From assembly GCF_038069945.1 (NCBI RefSeq), contig NZ_JBBPEV010000002.1, positions 1-64,000 of the forward strand: a stretch of DNA of 64,000 bases, given 5' to 3'. This stretch comes from Aquabacterium sp. A3. GTDB taxonomy: Bacteria > Pseudomonadota > Gammaproteobacteria > Burkholderiales > Burkholderiaceae_C. Below are positions 17,138 through 26,231 of the stretch, piece by piece. A program made the translations under genes and the position numbers. Position 1 is the stretch's first letter. Each line of letters begins with the position of its first letter. The notes below the pieces were generated by a model that searched no databases, was not told the origin of the DNA, and saw nothing but the letters and a program-made list of their open reading frames with translations.

Positions 17138-18352
17138 TCAGGCCAGCGCCTGCAAGATGCGGCTCACGGTCTGCGACAGGGCCTCGTCGGGGTCATGGTT
17201 GGCGTGGCGCTGCGCAAACGCCTGGGCCTGACGGCGGTGGTGGGTGTCGTCCAGGCACTGCTGCAGCCATTGCCGGGCAGCATCCACCGAGAGGCCTTCG
17301 GGGGCCACCGCCCCGGCGCCCAGCCGCTCGATGGCCATCGCAAACAGCCCCTGGTCGACGTGTCGGGGGTGGCTCAACACCGGCACCCCCGCCAACAGGC
17401 ACTGGGTGGACACGCCGCTGTTGCCGTTGGTGATGGCCAGCGAGGTGTGGGGCAGCAACTCGGGCAGGTGCAGCGGCTGGGTGTGCAGGTGCAGGCCAGG
17501 ACGGGGCGGTGGTGTGGCAGGGGCCTGGCCCTGTTGACGGGGGATCACGCAGTGCACCTCGGCCGGCAAGGCGGCCAGGGCGTGCAGCAACTCGGACAAG
17601 CCCGCGGTGTGTGGATGCAGGTAGGCCAGCACCTTGGCCCCGGCAGCGTTCGACCATCGGGCCTGCTGCGCTTGTGAGAGGCCGGTGATGGGGCCCACGT
17701 ACACCTGCTGGGGGCGGTCGGGCCGCTGAGGATATTGGTCCAGCTCGGGGAAGGTGTCCAGCAGCGACAGGGCGTGGTCGTACACGCTGCGCATGGACAC
17801 CGCCGGGCCTGTCCAGCCCAAGGCCGTCAGGGCCTGGGCAATGCGTGCGTCCAGCTGGGTTTCGCTGGCCATCAGCTCGCTTTCAGGCACGGCATGCCAA
17901 GGGGTGAAGGCGGGCCAGGGGCATTGGGCCGGGGGCACGGCAAAGCCATTGCCCAGCACCACACTGGGTTGGCCGGCCAGTCGGCTGGCCAGCAGCGCGG
18001 TGGGGGCGTGGTCGGTCACCACCAGGTCGATCGCCAGGCCGTTGATCATGCTCAGCCAGGCCTTCAGGCGGGCCGCCAGATCGTCTGGCTGGTCAAAACC
18101 ACAGCTCAAAAGCATGCTGGCGTGGTTGTCCGGCCGTGCGCTGGTTCGTGCCGGTGCGTGGCGCGGCGCTTGAATGATCTGCAGCGGGTCGTCCCAGCGC
18201 AGCGCCTGGGGCAGCGCCACGGTCTTGAGCGCCAGGGTGACCCGTGCGCCCCGGTGCATCAGGGCGCGGCCCAGGCGCAGGCAGCGCGCGATGTGGCCGT
18301 ACGACTGGCCCAGCTCCCAGGCGATCAGGATGTGTGGCGGCGTGGCGGGCAT
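17138..18352 (-). CDS. Glycosyltransferase (UGT/MGT-like, GT-B fold)
   Basis: This 404-residue protein begins with ILIAWELGQSYGHIARCL, a Rossmann N-domain with a GxxGH-like acceptor-site turn. It ends with a GT1/GT28-type nucleotide-sugar domain. The segment HLPELLPHTSLAITNGNSGVSTQCLLAGVPVLSHPRHVDQ matches the shape of the donor-binding motif (asset 'hxGxGT..aL..GvP.l..P...dQ'), although the usual HGG is replaced by NGNSG. It probably glycosylates a small molecule or lipid in the cytoplasm; the donor and acceptor are unknown. It is transcribed convergently with the Crp/Fnr gene and divergently from the next small gene. No polysaccharide locus surrounds it. Confidence 0.78.
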   Translation of the reverse strand: MPATPPHILIAWELGQSYGHIARCLRLGRALMHRGARVTLALKTVALPQALRWDDPLQIIQAPRHAPARTSARPDNHASMLLSCGFDQPDDLAARLKAWLSMINGLAIDLVVTDHAPTALLASRLAGQPSVVLGNGFAVPPAQCPWPAFTPWHAVPESELMASETQLDARIAQALTALGWTGPAVSMRSVYDHALSLLDTFPELDQYPQRPDRPQQVYVGPITGLSQAQQARWSNAAGAKVLAYLHPHTAGLSELLHALAALPAEVHCVIPRQQGQAPATPPPRPGLHLHTQPLHLPELLPHTSLAITNGNSGVSTQCLLAGVPVLSHPRHVDQGLFAMAIERLGAGAVAPEGLSVDAARQWLQQCLDDTHHRRQAQAFAQRHANHDPDEALSQTVSRILQALA

Positions 18353-18456
18353 GGAGGGCAGGGTGCAGGCAGGGCGAGGGCTGGTGGGGGTCTATGATGG
18401 GCCATGCCAGCCATTTCTGCGCTTCAGGCCTGACAGGTCTTGGCCGATATCACCAC

Positions 18457-18783
18457 ATGATTCATGCGATTTGCGATCCACAGGGCCATGTCGTGAGCCT
18501 GCACCGTGAGCCGGTGCCGGGCAGCGAGCCCCTGGGGCTGGAGCACCCCGAGGTACAGGCCTTTTTGAAGGCCGATGGTGCGCGCGGTTTTGCCGCCCTG
18601 GACGCCGACCTGGTGCGGGTGCTGGAAGACCTGATCGACGCGTTGATTCGCCTGAACGTGCTGCGCATCACCGACCTGCCGCTGGAAGCGCAGACCAAGC
18701 TGTTTGAGCGCAAGCACTTTCGGGATGGCATGCAGAACCGGGCCTTGCAGCTGTTCGCCCCCGACGACCCCGATGCCGCCTGA
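18457..18783 (+). CDS. Conserved hypothetical small protein
   Basis: This 108-residue, mostly helical, soluble acidic protein begins MIHAICDPQGHVVSLHREP. Its central helix pair includes LVRVLEDLIDALIRLNVLRITDLPLEAQTKL, and it ends in an acidic tail. Similar short proteins in this order are sometimes labelled 'tryptophan synthase subunit beta like', but no catalytic lysine motif or PLP fold of TrpB is present, so that label is not supported. The ATG at 18457 gives the natural compact protein, although the frame is open further upstream. It is divergent from the glycosyltransferase and convergent with the nitrilase-family gene. The function is unknown. Confidence 0.65.
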   Translation: MIHAICDPQGHVVSLHREPVPGSEPLGLEHPEVQAFLKADGARGFAALDADLVRVLEDLIDALIRLNVLRITDLPLEAQTKLFERKHFRDGMQNRALQLFAPDDPDAA

Positions 18784-18792
18784 GCCTGGCGT

Positions 18793-19650
18793 TCAGAGCA
18801 CGCGGTGTTGCAAGGCGGGCAGTTGGTGCCTGACGGCCGATTGCCGCGCCTGGTCGATGTCGGCCAGCACCACGCCATGGCCTTCCTGGGCTTGAACGGC
18901 CAGCACCTTGCCCCAGGGGCCCACCACCATGCTGTGCCCGTGTGTGCGCCGCCCGCTGGCGTGCAGCCCACCTTGCGCGGGCGCCAGCACATGGCACAGG
19001 TTTTCAACGGCGCGGGCGCGCAGCAGCAACTCCCAGTGGGCCTGCCCGGTGGTGTCGGTGAAGGCCGCAGGCAACACGATGAGGTCAAGCGGTTGCGAGC
19101 GACCCAGGGCGCGAAACAGCTCTGGAAACCGCAGGTCGTAGCACACCGACAGGCCCACCCGCCACGTGTGGCCATCGCGTGAGGGCAGGTCGAACGCCAC
19201 CGGCTGGGCGCCGGGCATGAGCACGGTGGCCTCGTCGTAGCGGCGTTGTCCGTCGTCGAAGCAGAACAGGTGGATCTTGTCGTAGCGCGCCACCCGCTCG
19301 CCACGGGGGTTGTAGACCAGGGTGCTGTTGTAGACCCGGCTACCATCGTCCAGCGCCGTGTCTGCCCGCAGTGGCAAGGTGCCGGCGATCAGCCAGACGC
19401 CATGCTCACGCGCCGTTTCGGCCAGGATGTGCTGCATGGGGGTGCTGGGGGTGGCCGGCCAGGCGGCATCGGCCAGGGGCTCGGCGATGGCCAGTTTGTC
19501 GGCGTCGCGCAGGCCCATGAGGCAGAAGTACTCGGGCAGCGCCACCAGTTCGGCACCGGACTGCGCCGCCTGGGCGATCAGGCCGCGGGCGGTTTCAAAG
19601 TTGGCGTGCACGTCCGGCGTGGACACCATCTGGATGGCAGCGACTTTCAT
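18793..19650 (-). CDS. Carbon-nitrogen hydrolase (nitrilase superfamily, Nit/omega-amidase-like)
   Basis: This 285-residue protein has the full nitrilase-superfamily triad: E40 (VALPEYF), K125 (RYDKIHLF) and C170 (SVCYDLRFPE). The YDKIHLF and CYDLRFPELFR segments, and the length, resemble the Nit1/Nit2 branch, which hydrolyses deaminated glutathione or omega-amides. ATG 19650 has GAGAGG upstream, and a longer frame is rejected. It is downstream of the pilus operon on the same strand but separated by 97 bases containing small hairpins, so it is probably a separate unit. Confidence 0.9.
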   Translation of the reverse strand: MKVAAIQMVSTPDVHANFETARGLIAQAAQSGAELVALPEYFCLMGLRDADKLAIAEPLADAAWPATPSTPMQHILAETAREHGVWLIAGTLPLRADTALDDGSRVYNSTLVYNPRGERVARYDKIHLFCFDDGQRRYDEATVLMPGAQPVAFDLPSRDGHTWRVGLSVCYDLRFPELFRALGRSQPLDLIVLPAAFTDTTGQAHWELLLRARAVENLCHVLAPAQGGLHASGRRTHGHSMVVGPWGKVLAVQAQEGHGVVLADIDQARQSAVRHQLPALQHRVL

Positions 19651-19747
19651 GACGAACCTCTCGGGATCTGCCCGGTCATCATGCGGGACGGGTGCGCTCA
19701 GGCGCAAGTGGGGATGGTGCTCATGCACCACAGCGCATCGGGCGGGG

Positions 19748-20374
19748 TCATGGCCCCGCGTCGAAATCCACTTCGACTTCCATGCGCGTGCGCACCGCCT
19801 GTCCGGATCGTTCGCCAGGCAGAAAGCGTGCGGACAGGAAGGCCGAGCGAGCGGCCTCCACCATGGCCGGCACGAGCGCGCTGTCCAGGGCCTCGACGCG
19901 GCGAACCGTGCCGTGTTCGTCGATGTAGATGGCCAGCCGACCGCTGCGGCGCCCAGGCAGATTCCAGTGCGCGGGGTAGTCGATGATCACCGGCGTCTCG
20001 GGACGCGGCCCGACCGTGAGCAGGTGCCGGGGCAGGTAGTCGTTGAAGCCGCCTGACGTTTGCTGAGCGGCGTTCATCGGCGGATCGGCCGTCGTGACGG
20101 GCTCAGTGGGCTCAGTGGGCTCTGGCGATGTTGGGGGCGATGCCGGGGCCGACGGTGAGCTCGGGCGGACCAGACTCACCTGCCGTACTTGCCACGTGGG
20201 CGGCGCGGACGGCGTGGGCTGCGTCGGCGGCAACATCGCGCGGGCCCCACCCTGCTGCCAGGTCAGCCCGTGGCCCACGCCCCCCGTGCCTGAGCCGGCG
20301 GCCAGCAGCCACAGGTGCGCTGTGGTGACCACAGCCACCATCACCGCCAGCAGGCTTTGCTGCTTGGTGGGCAT
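19748..20374 (-). CDS. TonB C-terminal-domain protein at the end of the pilus operon
   Basis: This 208-residue protein has one N-terminal membrane anchor (LLAVMVAVVTTAHLWLLAAG) and a Pro/Ser/Thr/Glu-rich spacer with short repeats (TEPTEPVTT). Its C-terminal domain (GRLAIYIDEHGTVRRVEALDSALVPAMVEAARSAFLSARFLPGE) resembles the TonB C-terminal fold that contacts outer-membrane partners. No ExbB/ExbD genes or TonB-dependent receptor are nearby. It starts 6 bases after the pilY1 stop, so it is probably cotranscribed with the minor pilins. It could couple the inner membrane to a secretin or another outer-membrane pilus component (inference). Confidence 0.7.
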   Translation of the reverse strand: MPTKQQSLLAVMVAVVTTAHLWLLAAGSGTGGVGHGLTWQQGGARAMLPPTQPTPSAPPTWQVRQVSLVRPSSPSAPASPPTSPEPTEPTEPVTTADPPMNAAQQTSGGFNDYLPRHLLTVGPRPETPVIIDYPAHWNLPGRRSGRLAIYIDEHGTVRRVEALDSALVPAMVEAARSAFLSARFLPGERSGQAVRTRMEVEVDFDAGP

Positions 20375-20380
20375 GAGGCA

Positions 20381-23300
20381 TCACTGCGGCGTGGGCACGA
20401 TCTCACGCCACGAGGTGCGGCGCAGGCCGCCGGCACTGCTGGGAGCGGTCACGTGGTCTCTCAGGGTCACGGTGCCATCCGAGTTGGTGATGACCTGCCG
20501 GGTCTTGGTTTCACCGTCCACCTGCAGGGTGCTGATGCCCATCACGGCTTTATCCGACTTGGTGGCGGCCACTTGATCACCGGCGCGCTCCGAGACGTAA
20601 CTGCCCGTGCGGATGTTCAGATCGAACAGCCACGAGTAACCACTGCCGGAACAAGCTGAGGGCGAAGGCACCAGCGTGGCCAGGGTCAGTGTGTCAAATG
20701 CCAGGCTCATGGGCACGAACACGCGCTCACCGGCGCTCGGCAGGTCCAAGTACCAGCCCGCCACGCCGCTTTGTCCCCAGTCCACCGTGTTGGCCGAGAT
20801 CGTTCGGCTGGCCGGTGCGCCCGTTGTGGCATTGGCCTGCACCTCGGTGAGTGTCTGTTGTACAAGCGCCCCAGCGTTGGCTCGTACATCACCCCATCCA
20901 GTGGTGCTGCTCAGCGGGTCTTTGATGCCGTACACGCTTTGGGTGCTGCTGAGGTCTGCGGCATCGCTCAGGCCCAGGTAACGGCCGGTGCCCACCAGCA
21001 CCACAGCCTGCCCTTCGATCTTGGCCAACTCGGGGCGCACGGTGATTGGCTGGCCCTGGCCATTGGCCACAAAACGTGCCACGCGGAAGGAGCGGGTGTC
21101 CGTGGACGAGGGGCCGGGCGCCGCCAGGTCTTCCGCGGTGCCGGCATTGAAGCGCCACAGGTTGCCCAGCATGTCGCCCGCGTAAAAACGTGCGGCGGTG
21201 TTGTCGCTGGGGCGCTCGATCCACGCATTGAGCTTGTTGAGCCCGCTGGGGGAGCCGCTGCTGCCCACCGCGGCACCGTCCACGAGCGTCGGGATCTTGT
21301 ACATGACCTGGCCGCTGTGGGCGTTGAGGATGTACAGGTAGCCATTGCCGCTGTTGTTGAGCCCCGAGGTGAACGCCACCACCCAGGTCGGCGTGCCTTC
21401 GGCGTCAGGCACTTTGGTGATCACTGGGTTGCCATAGCTCAGACCCATGTCGGCATCGCTGAATTCCCACAGGCTGCTGGGGCTGCTGGGGTTGGTGATG
21501 TCCAGCGCGTAATAGCCGCGGCCACCGGCGCCAAAGCCACCCACCAGGATGGTGCTCCACTCAGGCTCGTCCGTGCCTGAGGCTTCGGCACTCAGGCTGA
21601 TGTCACCCACCACCGGGGTGCCGTTGACGAAGAAGCGGTGCTTGCTTCTGTATTCGGTGTCGGCCAGGCGGTAAAGCTCGCCCATGATGGCGCGCGGGAC
21701 GTAGGCCCACAGCTCGGTGCCGCCGGCCTGGCACGTGGAGCCCGTTCCCGTTTTGGCGGAAAACGCGTGCAACATGCCATCGTTCGCTGCGGCATACACC
21801 ACCGGACAACGGCTGTTCTGGTTGGCCTTGAAGCTGTTGTAGCCATCGTCGGTGTAGGTGAAGGGAGGCTTGCCCACGAAGACAGGAGAGGCATCCACAA
21901 TGGGCCCCAGCACCGATTCGCGATCGCGGTAAAGCGTACCTTCCAGGCTTTGATCTCCCCGGATGAAATTGACCAAGTTGGCACCGCTGGCGGTCTCGCG
22001 CTCATTCGTATCCAGGTCTGCGCATTGGGTGGGGATGCTGGGCTTGCCGCACAGGTTGTTGAAGTGGGCTGTCAGCGTGGCGGCATCGGCGTCGGCGCTG
22101 AGGTTGTCATACGTGAACGATGTCAGCGCGCGGCTTTCCGTGCCGCCGGCGTCGACCGAGCGGCCCATGTAGTAAATCGCGCGTGAGGTTGCACTGACAC
22201 TTGCCAGCAGCGTGGCGGCATCCCAATCCGGGTTGTCACTGAAGGTGGTCTTGTCCTCTTCTAGGGTGAAGGCCTTCAAGCTGCCATCCCAGTCCACTGT
22301 GCGGTACGAGCCCACAAAAATCTGGTCGGTGCCCAGCACCGGGCGCAGAGAGCTGGACGCGGCCGAGGCACCAGCGCCTGATTGTCGATTGATCTCGTCG
22401 AAAGCTGACTTCAACGATTCGGCCAGGTCGCCTGGATCGCTGGCTGCGTAGTAGACGCCGCCGCCATTGACTGCGGCGTGCCACAGGTCGTCGATGGTGG
22501 TGGCCTTGCCAGAGGTGGGTTTGGGCCAGTTCTTGGCGCCGCTCTTGAGGTCGGCAAAGTCGCCTGAGGTCTGGCTCTCGTAGTTGGGGTCGTAGCGCAA
22601 CGTGCCACTCACGCCAAACCCCAGCGTGAAGGTGGTCATGAGGGGCAAGGTCGGCACCCCTGCTCCTGACACGGGCCCCACGGCGTCGCGGGCCAACGGC
22701 GCGAGGTGGTAGTACCGGGCCACGTCGGCCAGGGTGTTGGTGCTTTCGGCCGTGACGGTTTGTGTGGTCGACGCTGGCGTGGCAGGGGGAGTGCTGGAGC
22801 AGGTGTCCCACGGGCCAGTGTTGGTGGTGGTGGTGGTGGTAGAGCCGGTGACTGTGGTGACGGTTTCTTCGAGTGTGTGGCGATAAGTGGGAGAAAAGCC
22901 GAAGAAACCGCACCCGAAGTTGCTGATCTTGACGGACGATGTGAACGCGTAAGTTCGGGTGACGGTGGTGTTGATGACGCCACCGTCGAACACCGGTCTG
23001 TTGGCGCTGCTGTCCCAGTTGCCGATCGCGTTGCCATCCAGGCGCTGAGGGTCGCTGGTGTCGTTCCAGTAACCGTCGGTGGTCAGTACGGTGTAGTTGC
23101 GCTGGCAGGACAAGGTGGCGGCTGGTACCGGATCCGTCTGCCCACTCAGTTCGTTACCGTAGTAGCGGCCCGCCTTGGCCAAGGCCCGCCGCAAAGGCGT
23201 TGAGCCCGTCGCGTTGGCGCTGTACAGGTTGCTGTAAAACAGCACACGTTGCGCGCTGTCGAAGTCGGCGATGTTGGCAAACTCTCCCAGTTCGTTGCTG

Positions 23301-24277
23301 ACGCCACCGTTGAAGTTGCCCGATGCATCGTTCAAGGTCCCAAAGCCCACACGATAGTTGCTGTCCATGGCCTCGACGGCCCTGCCCGCCGCGCTGCGCA
23401 TGGCCAGGATTCTGGTGCGGTAGTAGCTGTACCAGTTGGCGTAGTTTTGCTGCGCTTCGGTCTCAAGGCCAGAGACGTTGACCCGCGTGAACGTGGTGTT
23501 GCTTTGATTGTTGTTGGCCTGGGCGTTGGTGCGACACTCCTGAGAGAAGGTGTTGCTGGTCAGGTTGCCTTCGCTGTTGTACGTCCAGTTCAGCCGAGGT
23601 TGACTGCCTGTGTAATTGAAGTAGTAGGAGCTGCTCAGGTTTTGCGTGCTGAGGATGCCCAGTCGCCAATCTGATTTGCTGCCGTCGTGCATCGACGAAA
23701 AAGTCAGCACGAATGTGTTGACCTTGTTGGCTGCATTGGTGACGGTGCCACTCAGCCACAGCGCGGGGTTGCTGCGGCTGAGGAAAGCCACACGCGTGCC
23801 CACGGCCAGGTTGCTGCTCAATGTCACCGTCACAGTGACACTGCCGTCTGGCAAGCGCGTGTCGATCGCGCCATCATAGTTGACTGTGTTGCTGCTGAAG
23901 GCTGGACGAAAGCCATCCGACCACGCGGCACTGATCGGCATGTTCGGGTAGTTGCGACCGTCGGGGGTGACCGGTGGGTCGTATGTCGTGTTCGGGTTGT
24001 AGGCTGAACTGTTGCACTGACTGCTGCGGCAGCCGTACATCCTGAAATCACTGCTGGCTTCGCATTGCGAGGCGTTGTTGAAAGGCGCCAGGGCGTCAGG
24101 TGTGTAGTCCCACCGCATCGAGCCCGAGTTGTCCAGCACGAACATGATGTTGGGCTTGTCCTGCACCTCGTTGGTGATCAGCGGCGTCTGGCTGATGTCG
24201 GTGTCGGCATTGGCCCAGCCTGCGTTCGCCGCGAGGAGGAGGGTGATCAGGTGTCGTGCAAGAGGGCGTGTCAACAT
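20381..24277 (-). CDS. pilY1: PilY1-type pilus tip adhesin/assembly protein
   Basis: This 1298-residue exported protein has a signal peptide (cleaved after GWANA, about residue 24) and an N-terminal von Willebrand A-like region beginning with the MIDAS motif D49-N-S51-G-S53. The C-terminal half is a PilY1 beta-propeller, marked by VVYAAANDGMLHAF, FFVNGTPVVGD, ILVGGFGAGGRGYYALDI and VLVGTGRYLG. PilY1 proteins cap type IV pili, prime assembly with the minor pilins, and mediate adhesion and surface sensing. A six-Thr run near residue 480 is encoded by a TGG-type trinucleotide repeat. GGAG lies 7 bases before the ATG. It is downstream of pilX and upstream of the TonB-like gene. Confidence 0.93.
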   Translation of the reverse strand: MLTRPLARHLITLLLAANAGWANADTDISQTPLITNEVQDKPNIMFVLDNSGSMRWDYTPDALAPFNNASQCEASSDFRMYGCRSSQCNSSAYNPNTTYDPPVTPDGRNYPNMPISAAWSDGFRPAFSSNTVNYDGAIDTRLPDGSVTVTVTLSSNLAVGTRVAFLSRSNPALWLSGTVTNAANKVNTFVLTFSSMHDGSKSDWRLGILSTQNLSSSYYFNYTGSQPRLNWTYNSEGNLTSNTFSQECRTNAQANNNQSNTTFTRVNVSGLETEAQQNYANWYSYYRTRILAMRSAAGRAVEAMDSNYRVGFGTLNDASGNFNGGVSNELGEFANIADFDSAQRVLFYSNLYSANATGSTPLRRALAKAGRYYGNELSGQTDPVPAATLSCQRNYTVLTTDGYWNDTSDPQRLDGNAIGNWDSSANRPVFDGGVINTTVTRTYAFTSSVKISNFGCGFFGFSPTYRHTLEETVTTVTGSTTTTTTNTGPWDTCSSTPPATPASTTQTVTAESTNTLADVARYYHLAPLARDAVGPVSGAGVPTLPLMTTFTLGFGVSGTLRYDPNYESQTSGDFADLKSGAKNWPKPTSGKATTIDDLWHAAVNGGGVYYAASDPGDLAESLKSAFDEINRQSGAGASAASSSLRPVLGTDQIFVGSYRTVDWDGSLKAFTLEEDKTTFSDNPDWDAATLLASVSATSRAIYYMGRSVDAGGTESRALTSFTYDNLSADADAATLTAHFNNLCGKPSIPTQCADLDTNERETASGANLVNFIRGDQSLEGTLYRDRESVLGPIVDASPVFVGKPPFTYTDDGYNSFKANQNSRCPVVYAAANDGMLHAFSAKTGTGSTCQAGGTELWAYVPRAIMGELYRLADTEYRSKHRFFVNGTPVVGDISLSAEASGTDEPEWSTILVGGFGAGGRGYYALDITNPSSPSSLWEFSDADMGLSYGNPVITKVPDAEGTPTWVVAFTSGLNNSGNGYLYILNAHSGQVMYKIPTLVDGAAVGSSGSPSGLNKLNAWIERPSDNTAARFYAGDMLGNLWRFNAGTAEDLAAPGPSSTDTRSFRVARFVANGQGQPITVRPELAKIEGQAVVLVGTGRYLGLSDAADLSSTQSVYGIKDPLSSTTGWGDVRANAGALVQQTLTEVQANATTGAPASRTISANTVDWGQSGVAGWYLDLPSAGERVFVPMSLAFDTLTLATLVPSPSACSGSGYSWLFDLNIRTGSYVSERAGDQVAATKSDKAVMGISTLQVDGETKTRQVITNSDGTVTLRDHVTAPSSAGGLRRTSWREIVPTPQ
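22822..22840. repeat. Trinucleotide repeat inside pilY1
   Basis: Six TGG units in tandem (plus strand) encode a threonine run in PilY1. Length changes would be in frame, so this could vary the adhesin but not switch it off. Confidence 0.7.
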
Positions 24278-24295
24278 GGGTGTACTCCGGCAGTG

Positions 24296-25003
24296 TCAAC
24301 GCTGAACAATCGTTTCGGTGTAGGTGGTGGTGTCGCGCGCCCCCTGGGCGCGTACCACGACGCGGTAGAGGATGCCTTCGGCCGTGGCGGTGAGCGGTTC
24401 TGGCCGGCTGTAATCCACCGCGCTCTTGTCCTGGGCCTCGCCCGCAGCTTGTGACGCGGGACGCACGCAGTCATTGCCCGTCGCCGCACCTGCGTTGCGG
24501 CACAGCCGGGTGATGCTGTAGCGCACATTGCCCAGCATGATGGTGCCTTGCCCATTGGGGGCTGGCCCGAAGATGAACAACTCGTTGCCAGGGGGGCATG
24601 GGTTGCCTGCGGCCACCCCTTCGGCCACCGTGATCGCACATTGCCCGTTGCCAGGGGCGTCGGGCTCGACGTCGTCTCGATCAGCGGAATCCACCAACGG
24701 CAGTTGGGCCTCAGGTGTCTGGATCGCCGTGGCCGTGGCTGCGTACAGCGCCGCACCGTCAATGGCGCCCTCCAGTGCGGTGCCATTGGCGGCCTGCTGG
24801 TCCAGCCACCGAATGGCCTCCTGGGTGCCTTGTTCAGCCAGGGCGGTCGTTTCTTGTTTGTAGCCCAGGTTGCCCAATACGAGGGTGCTGGTGTCGATCG
24901 ACCGGATCAGCGCCACCGAAGCCACCGACAAGGCCACCAGGGCAAGCAGTGCAAAAATCAAGGACAGGCCGCGTTGCGAGCGTGTGTTGCCGGGCTTGCT
25001 CAT
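24296..25003 (-). CDS. pilX: PilX-type minor pilin
   Basis: This 235-residue protein has a type III signal: a basic leader ending QRG12, then L13-S-L-I-F17 and a long hydrophobic helix (ALLALVALSVASVALIRSI). The usual Glu at +5 is absent (Phe17), which is characteristic of PilX/GspK-type tip pilins. The rest holds paired cysteines (GQCAITV, GNPCPPG, RLCRNAG, NDCVRP) likely to form disulfides. With PilV, PilW, FimT and PilE it would form the tip-priming complex that holds PilY1. It overlaps the end of pilW by 4 bases. Confidence 0.9.
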   Translation of the reverse strand: MSKPGNTRSQRGLSLIFALLALVALSVASVALIRSIDTSTLVLGNLGYKQETTALAEQGTQEAIRWLDQQAANGTALEGAIDGAALYAATATAIQTPEAQLPLVDSADRDDVEPDAPGNGQCAITVAEGVAAGNPCPPGNELFIFGPAPNGQGTIMLGNVRYSITRLCRNAGAATGNDCVRPASQAAGEAQDKSAVDYSRPEPLTATAEGILYRVVVRAQGARDTTTYTETIVQR

Positions 25004-26223
25004 GCGGGGCTCCAGACCTGGTTGCGCAGGGGAATCACGGTGTCGAACAGTTTGTAGCGGTAGTTGCGCCAGTCATCAGGATCAGCCGCCAGCACACCGT
25101 TGTTGGCCTGGTCGGCGCCCAGGCTGATCGACAGGCATTGCTGCACCGAGCCCACCACCGTGCCGTCTTCATCCTCGGTTTCAGTGCATGACGCAGCGCC
25201 GACGATCGTGCCGGCTGTGCCCACGATCCATTGCAGGGGGGTGCTGGTGGCGTAGCGCACCTGCCCATCGATGTTTTCCGGACGTTCCACGCGGTCGCTG
25301 CGTGCAACGATGGCCAGCCGCAAGTTGATCACCCGGCCCCATCCCGCCGCGCCATCGTTGGGTGCCGTCGGGGTGTAACGGTCGACAGCGCCGTCGCTGT
25401 TGTCGTCGATGCCGTAATAGGCCACCATGCGCACAATGCCGCGCGCCACCTCTTCGGTCACCCAGTTCAGGGTCGCGCGGTCAAAGCGGCGCATTTGCAG
25501 CACGTTGGTGGTGGGGTCCAGCCGGTATTCGCGCAGGTCGGGCCAATCGCCCAGGTTGACCAGGCTGGTGACGTCATCGCTGAAGCCGCCTGGCGGGGTC
25601 GCCGCGTCAGTGTCCTCACCCAGGCTTTCCACACTGGGGGTGATCTTGCGGTCTGCTTCGTTCAAGGTGCCCGCAGTGAAAGCCAGGCACCAGGCGGCGT
25701 TGCCGCTCCAGTCTCGGCGTGCAGCCATCATCACCGTGTTGGCTGCGAGGCCCAGGGTGGAGCCCACGACGAAGCCATTGCTGGCATTCGTGGTGATGGC
25801 ATTCAGTCCTCGTGGGGCAGAGTAACCGCCTGCGCCGCTGGAGAATGTGCGGATGATGATGTTGCGCTCGCCCACCGCCTTGCCCGCCTCGGCCGCCGGG
25901 GTGATGATCTCGACGGGCAACAGCCTCAAGACCCCGTTGACGGCGGCATTGGGGGCGCCAGGCCAATTGATGGGGCAGCCGCGGTCGCCGCTGTGACCGA
26001 TCAGGCCATAGCCCGCCGACTGGATCGTCTGGCTCAGCATGTACAGGGCCGTGGCGCCATTGATCTGCGCGTCAGAGCCGCTGGTGGTGGTGCGATTCTG
26101 GCTGTCTGCATTGATCATGACCTGCGCCACGATCAGGGTGGTGACCAGGCCCAGCACCATGGCCACCATCAGCTCGATCAGGGTCATGCCGCGTTGAGGC
26201 GGTGTGGGGGTGACTGAAAGCAT
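25000..26223 (-). CDS. pilW: PilW-type minor pilin
   Basis: This 407-residue pseudopilin has a prepilin peptidase site at QRG12 / M13-T-L-I-E17, with Glu at +5, followed by a hydrophobic helix (LMVAMVLGLVTTLIVAQVM). The large globular domain includes QTIQSAGYGLIGHSG, a typical PilW segment, and a Ca-loop-like YYGIDDNSDGAVDRY at about residues 295-309 (DxNxDG). ATG 26223 has GAGG with 6-base spacing. An ATG at 26235 overlaps the pilV stop (ATGA) and is a possible alternative start. It lies in the middle of the pilE-fimT-pilV-pilW-pilX-pilY1 operon. Confidence 0.92.
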   Translation of the reverse strand: MLSVTPTPPQRGMTLIELMVAMVLGLVTTLIVAQVMINADSQNRTTTSGSDAQINGATALYMLSQTIQSAGYGLIGHSGDRGCPINWPGAPNAAVNGVLRLLPVEIITPAAEAGKAVGERNIIIRTFSSGAGGYSAPRGLNAITTNASNGFVVGSTLGLAANTVMMAARRDWSGNAAWCLAFTAGTLNEADRKITPSVESLGEDTDAATPPGGFSDDVTSLVNLGDWPDLREYRLDPTTNVLQMRRFDRATLNWVTEEVARGIVRMVAYYGIDDNSDGAVDRYTPTAPNDGAAGWGRVINLRLAIVARSDRVERPENIDGQVRYATSTPLQWIVGTAGTIVGAASCTETEDEDGTVVGSVQQCLSISLGADQANNGVLAADPDDWRNYRYKLFDTVIPLRNQVWSPA

Positions 26224-26231
26224 GGCAGGCC

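Noticed and set aside
18457..18783. Tryptophan synthase beta-like function for the 108-residue protein
   Set aside because: It has no PLP-binding lysine motif and is far too short; such labels are probably propagated misannotation.
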